NCBI GenBank assembly: GCA_965277595.1 | Contig: CBDIDH010000001.1 | Location: 620,001 to 684,000, forward strand | Direction of reading: 5' to 3' | Length of the DNA stretch: 64,000 nucleotides | Source of the DNA: CBDIDH01 sp965277595 | GTDB taxonomy: Bacteria > Planctomycetota > Planctomycetia > Isosphaerales > Isosphaeraceae | Shown here: piece by piece, positions 26,313-33,966 of the stretch | Numbering within the stretch: the first letter of the stretch is position 1 | How the letters are laid out: each line of letters opens with the position of its first letter | Made by a program: the position numbers and the translations under genes | The notes under the pieces: model-generated | What the model was told of the DNA's origin: nothing | The model's database searches: none | Seen by the model: the letters and a program-made list of their open reading frames with translations, nothing else

Positions 26313-27545
26313 GTGCGGAATGCCTTCGTGATCTTGACCGTCATCCTGATTGCCTCGGTCTCAGACATTGCTCAAGCTCAGAGCGCCGAATCGCTGCCGA
26401 AACTTTCCACGGCAGTCGCTTTCCCCAACTTGAGGTTTGACCGGCCCGTCGCGATGGCCTATCCCGACGACGGCTCGAACCTCCTGTTCGTCATTGAGCA
26501 GCACGTCGCCCGCGTTCAGTCATTCCCGAACGAAAAGGACACGTCCGACAAGCGCCTGTTCCTCCAACTTCCCGACCCGATCAACCGGGGCAACGAGGAG
26601 GGCCTGCTCGGCCTCGCCTTCCACCCGAAGTACAAGGAGAACGGCCAGTTCTTCGTTTATTACTCAGCGAATGACGAGAAGCAAGGGCACCGCAGGCGTT
26701 CTGTCGTCTCGCGGTTCAAGGTCAGCAAGGATGACCCCCGCAAGGCTGACCCGTCGAGCGAGGAGCGGGTCTGGGTCTCGGCCGACGACCCGTTCGAGAA
26801 CCACAACGGCGGGTGTATCGCCTTCGGTCCCGACGGCTTTCTTTATATCTCGCTCGGCGACAGTGGCGCCGGCGGCGACCCGATGAGTACCGGCCAGAAC
26901 CCGACCGACTGGTGGGGGTCGATTCTCCGGATTGACGTCGACCACCCCGCCAACGGTAAGCCCTACGGCATCCCCGCCGACAATCCCGTGAGTAAAGGGG
27001 GTGCCTACGCGCGCTGGGCGCCCGAGGTCTACGCGATCGGCCTGCGGAACGTCTGGAAGTTCACCTTCGACCGCAAGACCGGCACGCTCTGGGCTGGCGA
27101 CGTCGGCCAGAACCTTTACGAGATGGTCCACATCATCAAGAACGGCGGCAATTACGGCTGGAGCATCAAGGAAGGCTTCCACCCGTTCGAGCCCCACCGC
27201 CGTCAGAAGGTGGAACGCGCCGCGGCGATCACCCCGCCGATCGTCGAATACCCGCACGGCCAGACGCCTGACCGCAAGGACGATGGCAAGAGCATCACCG
27301 GCGGGTACGTTTACCGCGGCAAGGCCCTTCCCGACCTGGTCGGCGTCTACGTCTACGGCGACTTTGACACCGGCCGGATCTGGGGCCTCCGCGAGCAGGA
27401 CGGCAAGGCCACCGCCAGCGGAGAGCTTGTCAGCCTGAAGACCAGTCCCAAGCTGAACATCGCCGCCTTTGGCGAAGACGTCGAGGGCGAACTCTACATT
27501 CTCGCCTTCAACGGCCAGATCTACCGGTTCACCCATTTGAAATGA
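26313..27545 (+). CDS. PQQ-dependent sugar dehydrogenase family protein
   Basis: The 410-residue protein is an exported beta-propeller of the glucose/sorbosone dehydrogenase family, in which PQQ acts as cofactor in the periplasm. A signal peptide ends near Ala-Gln-Ala-Gln. Family motifs are EEGLLGLAFHPKY, GGCIAFGPDGFLYISLGDSG, RIDVDHP, YAIGLRNVWKF, GDVGQNLYEMV and GGNYGWSIKEG, and GGYVYRG. The start is a GTG. A 240-base block (26823-27062) is almost identical to the truncated upstream paralogue, so the gene may be a recombination product of two parents. Confidence 0.88.
   Translation: MRNAFVILTVILIASVSDIAQAQSAESLPKLSTAVAFPNLRFDRPVAMAYPDDGSNLLFVIEQHVARVQSFPNEKDTSDKRLFLQLPDPINRGNEEGLLGLAFHPKYKENGQFFVYYSANDEKQGHRRRSVVSRFKVSKDDPRKADPSSEERVWVSADDPFENHNGGCIAFGPDGFLYISLGDSGAGGDPMSTGQNPTDWWGSILRIDVDHPANGKPYGIPADNPVSKGGAYARWAPEVYAIGLRNVWKFTFDRKTGTLWAGDVGQNLYEMVHIIKNGGNYGWSIKEGFHPFEPHRRQKVERAAAITPPIVEYPHGQTPDRKDDGKSITGGYVYRGKALPDLVGVYVYGDFDTGRIWGLREQDGKATASGELVSLKTSPKLNIAAFGEDVEGELYILAFNGQIYRFTHLK
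26823..27062. repeat. 240-bp direct repeat, copy 2
   Basis: This is the second copy of the near-identical block (one mismatch) that also lies at 24897-25136. Within the complete dehydrogenase gene it ends mid-codon pattern with no break in reading frame. Confidence 0.9.
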
Positions 27546-27748
27546 ATGGGCGTTTCCGGTTGAACACGCGAGGTCCGAGGCTCGGAGCCTCGGACCCTCA
27601 CCTTTCAAGTCATTGCCTTTGAGCAAACTTGCTATTGGCTCTGTCGCTTGGGGGCTCTGGTAGATCTTTGTGAGAGCGTGAAGTTTTTTTAATGCTTGAT
27701 CCAGAATTGGGCCATACCCAAAAATCGAGCATTCGGCTAAAGGACGGA

Positions 27749-28192
27749 CTAAACCCGGAATCGATTCAGGGCAGTTGGGTCGGGTAGGTAGCGAGTCGCG
27801 GTAGCCTCGAACTTAACTAGGTAACCATTAAGCAGATGAGTCTGGACGACGTTCCCGGGCATATACTCCGAAAACCGGACGACGTCCCGAGTGATCCCTT
27901 TGTCCTCGTATTCGAGGTATCGGGCCGCCTTCGATGCTTTGAGTAATGGCCATTCGTTGCGCCAGAGGTCGGCGTATCGAGTCTTCAACACAATTCCTCG
28001 GTCTTTGTGGGCCGTGGAGTACCTGTGATGCGGATTTTCCTTCTCGTAGAACACCGCTTCGGCAATGTGGACCGCCTTATAATAAGCGACGATCGCCACC
28101 CAATCTCAGAAAGGCGATGGGCACCCCAGCAGGTCTTCGATCACGACTTGATTATGGTTGGCTTGGGCGATGTGGTCGTCGGTTTTCGCCAT
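27749..28192 (-). pseudogene. HEPN-domain-like protein with in-frame TGA
   Basis: Read from the ATG at 28192, the frame gives a 147-codon HEPN-like protein. It has HIAQANHNQVVIEDLL, then FxDWVAIVAYYKAVHIAEAVF with the usual Asp-Trp and helical pattern, HHRYSTAHKDRG, and a helical tail. Codon 29 is TGA (28106-28108), just before the conserved Asp-Trp. Translation could restart at the GTG at 28099, giving a 116-residue protein without the first helix. HEPN proteins are commonly RNases or nucleotidyltransferase partners in defence systems; no such partner is recognised here. An ordinary nonsense mutation is the simplest reading. Confidence 0.5.
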
Positions 28193-28306
28193 GCGCTTAA
28201 ACCAAACCTCAGCGGGGCATGCGCCTCATCCAGGTGGGATGCGGTCGGACGAAGGACCGCACGCTTTCGTCAGGCGAGTAGGGAAGTGACATAACGTCAA
28301 GTTTAA

Positions 28307-28669
28307 TCAAGTCGAATTCTGGCGATTGAGCAATGTTGATATCCAGTTCGACCAACGGTTCATCCACTTCGGATCAAATCCGCCGGATCGCTGGACAACA
28401 GTGAAATCCACACCATCGTCGCTTAGTGAGAGGTAAGCTCGATCGATCTTATCGACCCGTTCATTTAACCAGCCGTTTAGTCGCTCAAAAACCCCCTCTA
28501 ATTGATGCAGGAACGTATTCGCATTGGCCGCCGACTTGCACGCATTGATGGCATCTTGTAGCGTCAAAACGATGCGATCCCCTTCCCTGGTCTCAACGAC
28601 GACGCCTTTAACGTCCTCGTCGTGACAGAGATTCTTCCATCGGGTGCCACCCTGTGTATCCGTTGTCAT
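28307..28669 (-). CDS. Hypothetical protein upstream of the HEPN-like gene
   Basis: The 120-residue protein has no family I recognise. It contains a central helical region, LQDAINACKSAANANTFLHQ, followed by LNERVDKIDRAYLSL and a tail DPKWMNRWSNWISTLL. CAGGAATT before the ATG is a weak ribosome-binding site. The gene lies 114 bases upstream of the HEPN-like gene on the same strand, so the two may have formed an operon. The base composition here is lower in GC than the housekeeping genes. Confidence 0.55.
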   Translation of the reverse strand: MTTDTQGGTRWKNLCHDEDVKGVVVETREGDRIVLTLQDAINACKSAANANTFLHQLEGVFERLNGWLNERVDKIDRAYLSLSDDGVDFTVVQRSGGFDPKWMNRWSNWISTLLNRQNST

Positions 28670-29361
28670 AATTCCTGATCCCCTAAGCCGCCCTCGTTGT
28701 TCGCGACTAGTAGGAGCAAATACAACCTAACCTTGGCTCTTGCTGTTCGCGATAAGCCTTCCCGGTTTGCGACTCCTTTTGTAAAAACCGCCTCCTGTTC
28801 GAACGAAATTGCCTAACCGATCCACTTTCAGTAATCGCCGTAACATCGCCTGCGCACTCGTGCAGTTCATGCACGGGCCGGTTGCAATTCGGGCTTTTGC
28901 ATTTCGGTGACGGTCACGACCAGGGTTCGCCGACGGCTTTCCTTCGCTGCGAGCGAGATGAATTTTAATGTCAATCTCGTTTCCAACTGCCTTTGTTCAA
29001 ACGAGTTAAATTTCGAGCCCAAACGTCGTTTTTATCCGATCTCGGCTTTCCTTCTGGATCTTACGATTTGAACCCGATGCCTCGCGCCGCGCGACAGTTT
29101 TTGTTCGGCAAAGCGAACGGGTGTCGCGCCGCGCGACAGTTTTTGTTCGGCAAAGCGAACGGGTGTCGCGCCGCGCGACAGTTTTTGTTCGGCAAAGCGA
29201 ACGGGTGTCGCGCCGCGCGACACTGTGTCGCGTCGAGAAAAAGGGTCGAAACTGAAAAACGAAGCCAAGGGCCGACCTGGAAATATTGGCGACGAGCTTC
29301 CGAACTTCTTTCCAGCCTTTGCACTTTCTGAAGGCCGGAAGACTCGTCGGGAGAGGGACCC
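28670..29361. other. Intergenic region, AT-rich then with tandem array
   Basis: No gene is supported in this 692-base gap. The left half is AT-rich for this genome. The right half holds a tandem array of 42-bp units (29082-29222), described separately, then the ribosome-binding site of the following membrane protein gene (GGGAGAGGGAC at 29349-29359). Confidence 0.5.
29082..29222. repeat. 42-bp tandem repeat, 3.4 copies, each with two palindromes
   Basis: Three identical 42-base units start at 29082, 29124 and 29166 and are followed by a 15-base partial copy. Each unit carries TCGCGCCGCGCGA (5-base arms, 3-base loop) and GTTCGGCAAAGCGAAC (5-base arms, 6-base loop). Because 42 is divisible by three, both strands read open as 14-residue repeats, but I see no coding support. 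The copies are identical, so the expansion is recent or homogenised. Confidence 0.9.
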
Positions 29362-29877
29362 ATGAACCAGAGCTTCGATCGATCGCAGGTGCCTGATCTC
29401 TTGACCTCGGTGAGTCAATCGCTCTCGTGGTCGGCGGTTCTGGCCTTGCTCTTCCTGACCACGGTCGGCCTGGTCCTGGTCTGGCGAGGCTTTCAGCGGC
29501 ATCGCGAATGGCAACACGCCGAGCGCATGAAGTCGCTGGAGATGGGCCTGCCCCTTCCGCTCCAGGAGGCGTATTTGACGAAGGCGGGCGTCTGTCTAGG
29601 AATCGGCGTCGGGGTGCCGTCGATCGCTTTCGGGTATATCGCGTCAGTCTTTCAACAAAGACCGGAGACGCCCGTCGTGCTCTGGGTACTCCCTGGGGTT
29701 GTCAGCGGCCTGAGCGTGATTGGCGCCTCGATTCTCGCGGGCCTTCTGTTTCGAGGCGGTTCTTCGAGGTCAGCCGGGCGATCGCGAATGGACGCTCTGA
29801 GCGGCCAACGTTCGATGACGTCGGTGAAGCCTGAGTTCGACCCCGATGCCTTCGACGTTGTCGGCCGCCGGGGTTGA
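29362..29877 (+). CDS. Small inner-membrane protein
   Basis: The 171-residue protein has one strong hydrophobic segment near residues 24-42 (WSAVLALLFLTTVGLVLVW), then a short charged helix with HAERMKSLEMGLPLP, and two further hydrophobic stretches around residues 75-90 and 104-129. The HAERMKSLEMG pattern occurs in several small planctomycete membrane proteins of unknown function. A clear GGGAGAGGGAC ribosome-binding site precedes the ATG. Its 3' end overlaps the convergent glycosyltransferase gene by 108 bases. Confidence 0.65.
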   Translation: MNQSFDRSQVPDLLTSVSQSLSWSAVLALLFLTTVGLVLVWRGFQRHREWQHAERMKSLEMGLPLPLQEAYLTKAGVCLGIGVGVPSIAFGYIASVFQQRPETPVVLWVLPGVVSGLSVIGASILAGLLFRGGSSRSAGRSRMDALSGQRSMTSVKPEFDPDAFDVVGRRG

Positions 29878-31188
29878 TCCGGGCAACTTCCCTCGGGTCA
29901 GGCCGCAGCCGGCCCAGATTGCCATCAGCGGCTCGATCGGGATATGAAACCGCGCCGAGACGATTGTCAACGCGTGAAAGGCTGTGATCAGAAGGGCCGT
30001 GACGATCGTCGGCGCGAGGCGACGCCGGGTCTCGGGCCTCGCCAGCAAGAGCCCGACCACGGCCAGGGCGGTCAAGCCCAGGTGCCCCGCCCGATAGACA
30101 AGGCTCCGCGTCTTCGGATTGGTCAGGTCGAAGACGAGGAAATAGCCGAGCCTGCGCAGGCAGAGTTTTGGATAGCGGCCCGGATCGGCGCGGAGGTCGG
30201 CCAGTGCCCGCCGAAAGAGTCTCCGCGATCGTTCCGGCTCGGAGACGCGGCCGAGTTCCCGGTAGTCGTCGGCCGTCAAGACGATATCATCAAGGTAGCC
30301 TGCCTCGTGCCTGGCCTTCCAGAGCGCGAGGTTGGTCTGGCGAAGATCAAAACTCCCTTTCGCCCGGCTCAACGCGGTCTCGACAGAGGGTCGGACGACC
30401 TTGTCGGTTCCCATGCTGGCCGCGCAGTTGCCCTGCCAGAAGGCATAACCGAAGGTGCTCTTGACCGCGACGAATTCGCCGTGGACCCGGTAATTCCTGA
30501 CCGTCCAGGGCGTCAACCAGACTGCCGCCGTGAGACCGACGATCGCCAGCGACCGGAAGGCCGTTCGCACTTCCTGAGTGCATCGATTCCCTGGAAAAAC
30601 CGCGAGGATGATTCCGGCGCCCGAGAGCCCGAGGATCGGGTCGGTGAGGACCAGAAGGGCGAAGAGTATCCCCGTCCAAATGGCGTCGGGCACCGATCCC
30701 GTCCGGCCGAGGCGATAGGCTCGCGCCAGCGACCAGATCAGGAGTGTGGCGGCGACCGGGGCGACCTGGACGTGCGTGGCGGCGTAGACGAGCGTCGGAT
30801 GCACGCCGACGATCAGGCCCGCAACCCGGCCGACCCATTTTCGCCCGGGGGCGACCTCCGCGGCGAGCGTTAGAACGCCGGCGACGAGCAGGCCGCCAAG
30901 CGCCGCCTGGCCAAGTTCCAGAATGAACAAGGCCCGAGGCGTGGCGACTCCGCCGGCCTTGTAGGCTGCCGCCACGAGAAGCGGGTATACGGGTGCCTGC
31001 TGAGAGGTCGGCCCGTCGGCACCAAGGAATTTGATCGAGAATCCTCGGCCCGCGATCAATCTTTCGGCGATCGTGCCATGCTCATACGTGCTGTTGGGAA
31101 CCTTGTGGCTCTGCAAGACGAGCACGGCGGCGATTCTCGCCCCGATCGCGAGCCCGATCAAGGCCCAGGCGGCTCGACGGTCTGGCAT
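29770..31188 (-). CDS. Membrane glycosyltransferase, GT39/ArnT-like
   Basis: The 472-residue protein has about ten hydrophobic segments and the first-loop sequence NSTYEHGTIAERLIAGRGFS followed by GADGPTSQQAPVYP. This matches the planctomycete branch of the GT-C dolichyl-phosphate-mannose-type transferases. Such proteins move sugars from a polyprenyl carrier on the periplasmic side. The ATG at 31188 is chosen over a TTG at 31197 because AGGAG sits further from it at a normal distance. The stop codon region overlaps the convergent membrane protein gene. Confidence 0.75.
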   Translation of the reverse strand: MPDRRAAWALIGLAIGARIAAVLVLQSHKVPNSTYEHGTIAERLIAGRGFSIKFLGADGPTSQQAPVYPLLVAAAYKAGGVATPRALFILELGQAALGGLLVAGVLTLAAEVAPGRKWVGRVAGLIVGVHPTLVYAATHVQVAPVAATLLIWSLARAYRLGRTGSVPDAIWTGILFALLVLTDPILGLSGAGIILAVFPGNRCTQEVRTAFRSLAIVGLTAAVWLTPWTVRNYRVHGEFVAVKSTFGYAFWQGNCAASMGTDKVVRPSVETALSRAKGSFDLRQTNLALWKARHEAGYLDDIVLTADDYRELGRVSEPERSRRLFRRALADLRADPGRYPKLCLRRLGYFLVFDLTNPKTRSLVYRAGHLGLTALAVVGLLLARPETRRRLAPTIVTALLITAFHALTIVSARFHIPIEPLMAIWAGCGLTRGKLPGSTPAADNVEGIGVELRLHRRHRTLAAQSVHSRSPG

Positions 31189-31197
31189 CCTTGCCAA

Positions 31198-31601
31198 TTC
31201 TCCTGTCCGTTTTCCTGGCGAGCGATCGATTCCGAGGCCACGACGATCGAGCCCGACGGTGATTTATTTGCCAGGAGGTCAGGCTGGATTGTGTCGCGAG
31301 GCGAAGGTTTGGTCAATGCGGGGTCGCTCTCCATCAGGAGGATTGCAAAGTCCATCTTTTCGAGGACCAAGAACCAAAAGACGAACTTTTTCAACCCTTG
31401 GTCATCGGACTTTGCAATTCTCCTGGATTCTTTCTCCGATGGATCGGTTGCCTGATCCATCATGACTGTGGACCGCGTGAACGCTTCAAAATGGTGTGGA
31501 CGAGGCGAGAGCTTTTGCCGCGGAAATTTCGGTCATCCGTCGCCGGCAGTCCAAGGCCGCCCGTCGGGGGCGATCGAGCGCCCCGACGACGGGCGTGATC
31601 C
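31198..31601. other. Intergenic region with long inverted repeat
   Basis: No gene is supported. CAGGAGGATTGCAAAGTCC (31335-31353) and GGACTTTGCAATTCTCCTG (31407-31425) are 19-base arms with one mismatch, separated by 53 bases that hold an inner GACCAAG/CTTGGTC pair. A second hairpin GATGGATC/GATCCATC lies at 31438-31461. Confidence 0.7.
31335..31425. repeat. 91-bp imperfect inverted repeat
   Basis: The two 19-base arms have one mismatch and could fold into a long hairpin. It lies outside coding sequence between convergent-looking genes. It could be a small mobile element remnant, a bidirectional terminator or a structured RNA; the sequence alone does not tell. Confidence 0.7.
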
Positions 31602-31796
31602 TTACTTCGAGCGACGTCGGCCGGCCAGCGTCATGACGCCGCCGATCAGGAGCGTGAAAGCGCCGACCGCCGAGCCCGGATCGATCTCGGGAACGCTAGG
31701 CGGCCCCGCCGTGCCCGCCGAGGCCGATGCGCAGAGGACCCATGAAGCCAGGACCGCCGCCGATCCGAGAAGACTCGCCTTGAAGAATGATTTCAT
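31602..31796 (-). CDS. Small exported protein with VPEID-type C-terminal sorting signal
   Basis: The 64-residue protein has a signal peptide (KSFFKASLLGSAAVLASW, cleavage near Ala-Ser-Ala) followed after only about 13 residues by VPEIDPGSA, a hydrophobic segment GAFTLLIGGVMTLAG and a basic tail RRRSK. This is the tripartite arrangement of PEP-CTERM-like (VPEID variant) signals, which in planctomycetes are recognised by exosortase. Two adjacent ATG codons (31799, 31796) are possible; the second has better distance to AGGAG. The mature part would be very short, so it may be a structural or dummy substrate. Confidence 0.7.
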   Translation of the reverse strand: MKSFFKASLLGSAAVLASWVLCASASAGTAGPPSVPEIDPGSAVGAFTLLIGGVMTLAGRRRSK

Positions 31797-31966
31797 CATC
31801 CATCTCCTGTTTCGCCTGTGTGCATCCAACCCGGGACGCCCCGGGACAGGCCCCACCCTAAGGCGCATCGACGGCAATTGGGCGCCACGTTTCCATATTT
31901 CGACCCGAAGTTGATTTTATGAAACACGGCGCGTGCTTTTAGAAATTGCATTTTCGGAACATGGGA

Positions 31967-32006
31967 AACCCCTCGGCGGACAATCGGAATTGTCCGCCGA
32001 GGGGTT
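31967..32006 (-). terminator. Strong hairpin downstream of the sigma factor gene
   Basis: An 18-base perfect stem (31967-31984 with 31989-32006) with loop CGGA lies 45 bases after the stop of the sigma factor gene. On the minus strand it is followed by a short pyrimidine run. It is the best intrinsic terminator candidate of this region. Confidence 0.7.
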
Positions 32007-32050
32007 GAAGGGGATTCGGAGTCGACGGAAATCAGGATCACGACGGCGGT

Positions 32051-32965
32051 TCAGGCTGACCGGGAGACACAGCGGCGGCCTGGGCTCATGGGGGTTGACC
32101 TGGTCTTGCGTCCGGGCGAGGCAACGGGAGGGGCCTCGGCGGCCGCGCTATCGTCGAGCTTGCGGACGGCGCGGATCTCGATCTTGCGGACCCATTCCCG
32201 GGTCACGCCAAGGCGTCGGCCCACTTCCTTGAGGGTCAGGGGCAATTCGCCTTCGAGGCCGAACCGGAGCGCGAGGATGGCACGCTCGCGAGCGTCGAGG
32301 CGGTCAAGGCGTCGCAAGAGGTTTTGCCGCTCGTCATCGGCTTCCAGGACAGCGTCGGGGGCGTCGGGTTCGGCCGGCGAGTCGTCGGGCGACCAGGCTC
32401 CCGCCTCGTCGCCGCCTCCGCTTTCGAGGCGAAGCTGGCGAGCGCGTCGGGCTTTCTCGACGAGGGCTTTTTGCGAGTCGGTCAGGCCGAGTGAGACGGC
32501 GATCTGATCGGGGGTCGGCGGATAGCCGAATTGGCGGGTCAAGGCACGCTCGGCGCGTCGCCATTTTGTCAGGAGGCCGACCATGTGCGCCGGCAGGCGG
32601 ATGGTTGCGGTGGTGTTGATCAGAGCGTGGCGGATCGCCTGCTTGATCCAGTAGCTGGCATAGGTGCTGAATCGGGTGCCGAAGCGGACGTCGAATTCCT
32701 CGGTGGCGCGGATCAGGCCGAGGTTTCCCTCGCCGATCAGGTCATCAAGAGTCATTCCGCGGCCGACGTATTCCCTGGCGATCTTGACGACCAATCTGAG
32801 GTTCGCCTGGATCATCCGCGCCCTGGCGTCCCGGTCTCCGCGGGCGATCGCCTCGGCGAGCGAACGCTCCTCAGCGGCCGAAAGCAGGGCATCCCCGCGA
32901 ATCTCCCTGAGGTAGGTGTCCAACGAGGCGGAATTGCCGCATTCCTTCGCCTGGAGACAGGTCAT
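32051..32965 (-). CDS. RNA polymerase sigma-70 family factor (group 2-like)
   Basis: The 304-residue protein has regions 1.2-4.2 of a primary-type sigma factor but lacks a long region 1.1. Region 1.2 is LDTYLREIRGDALLSAAEE. Region 2 includes NLRLVVKIAREYVGRGMTLDDLIGEGNLGLIRA and FSTYASYWIKQAIRHAL. Region 3 is around LTRQFGYPPTPDQIAVSLGL, and region 4 is LTLKEVGRRLGVTREWVRKIE. This composition fits an alternative or group-2 sigma. The ATG at 32965 has GGGAG about ten bases ahead; a TTG at 32989 is less likely. Which genes it serves is unknown. Confidence 0.88.
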   Translation of the reverse strand: MTCLQAKECGNSASLDTYLREIRGDALLSAAEERSLAEAIARGDRDARARMIQANLRLVVKIAREYVGRGMTLDDLIGEGNLGLIRATEEFDVRFGTRFSTYASYWIKQAIRHALINTTATIRLPAHMVGLLTKWRRAERALTRQFGYPPTPDQIAVSLGLTDSQKALVEKARRARQLRLESGGGDEAGAWSPDDSPAEPDAPDAVLEADDERQNLLRRLDRLDARERAILALRFGLEGELPLTLKEVGRRLGVTREWVRKIEIRAVRKLDDSAAAEAPPVASPGRKTRSTPMSPGRRCVSRSA

Positions 32966-33384
32966 GGAAAATTGCTCCCGTAGCCGCAACCACCGTCCTT
33001 GGGAGCGTCAGGTGATTATTCGCGACGTCGCGTGCTAACTCACCCGGCGTTTCTTATGCTGCTTACCGTGGGATGGTCCGTTCTCCTCGGGCTGGCCCTC
33101 CAGGCCCGGCCCGAACCCCCCGTTCCTGGGTAGGTCTCGACCCTTTAGTTGAAATTCGCGGCGACCGGCGACGGCTTATTTTCCAAAATTCTAAAAAAGC
33201 CTAGCCACATCGAGAAAGTTGGCGATTTTCGCGATTTTTCTTCTTAACCAGATAGAATTGACGGAAGCTATCGGTTTAAGAAAAAGCGTTCTCGGGCCAA
33301 ATGTCCTTCTTGTGTCCGTCGGTACTGGCTATAATCGCCAGACGTTCTCCGAACGGTTCCCGAGACCGGTAGGGAGGGGGGTCG
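32966..33384. other. Intergenic region between two sigma factor genes
   Basis: This divergent gap holds no gene. A TATAAT hexamer at 33330-33335, 50 bases before the ECF gene, is a candidate -10 box, though the -35 is poor. The stretch from about 33180 to 33300 is AT-rich for the genome, consistent with promoter function for the downstream ECF-kinase pair. Confidence 0.5.
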
Positions 33385-33966
33385 ATGGACGACAGGGACC
33401 TCGACGATCTCTTGCAACGGGCCAAGGCGGGTGACGGAGCCGCTCTTCGCGAGCTTCTACGGCTATTCGAGGACGAGGTCAGGATGGTGGTCCGCAACCG
33501 CCTCCCTCGGGCCTTGCGCTCGCAGTACGACTCAATGGACTTTGTCCAGGCGGTCTGGCAGAGCGTTTACACGGGTGAGGGAATCGACCTGGATCAGTTC
33601 GAAAACCCGCGCCATCTCTTCGCGTATCTGGCGGGCATGGCCAAGAACAAGGTGTACGAGGAGCATCGGAGACGGACCTCCCAGAAGTACAACATTGCCC
33701 GACAGGAGCCGCTCTTCGTCCGTCGCGGCAATCGCGAGATTCCCAGGGACGTGCCCGCGAACGATCCCTCGCCCAGCCAGGACGCGCAGGCCGGCGATCG
33801 CCTTGCCCAGCTCCTTCAGGGTCGAAGCCCGCAGGAGTGTCAGGTTGTTGATCTCCGTCGCCTTGGCCTGACCTACGACGAGATCGCCGATCAACTTGGC
33901 ATTCATGAGAGCGCCGTGCGCCGGATCGTCTCCTCGATCCGCCAGCGTCTGGAGGATCGGCCATGA
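33385..33966 (+). CDS. ECF-like RNA polymerase sigma factor
   Basis: The 193-residue protein has the ECF layout: a region 2 helix set (LRELLRLFEDEVRMVVRN, then YDSMDFVQAVWQSVY) and region 4 (LTYDEIADQLGIHESAVRRIVSSIR). The Ser-Met-Asp-Phe-Val-Gln motif in place of Asp-Leu-Val-Gln is common in planctomycete ECF groups. AGGGAGGGG lies before the ATG. Its stop overlaps the kinase start by four bases. Co-encoded kinases in this phylum probably act in signal control of such sigma factors. Confidence 0.88.
   Translation: MDDRDLDDLLQRAKAGDGAALRELLRLFEDEVRMVVRNRLPRALRSQYDSMDFVQAVWQSVYTGEGIDLDQFENPRHLFAYLAGMAKNKVYEEHRRRTSQKYNIARQEPLFVRRGNREIPRDVPANDPSPSQDAQAGDRLAQLLQGRSPQECQVVDLRRLGLTYDEIADQLGIHESAVRRIVSSIRQRLEDRP

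Noticed and set aside
25996..28108. Use of TGA as a sense codon in this genome
   Set aside because: Many intact genes in the window, such as the toxin-antitoxin pair and the ECF gene, end with TGA at expected lengths.
29082..29222. CRISPR array
   Set aside because: The 42-bp units are directly adjacent and identical with no unique spacers, and no cas genes lie nearby.
28993..29331. Open frame reading through the 42-bp tandem array as 14-residue repeats
   Set aside because: The frame stays open only because the unit is divisible by three; there is no ribosome-binding site and both strands are equally open.
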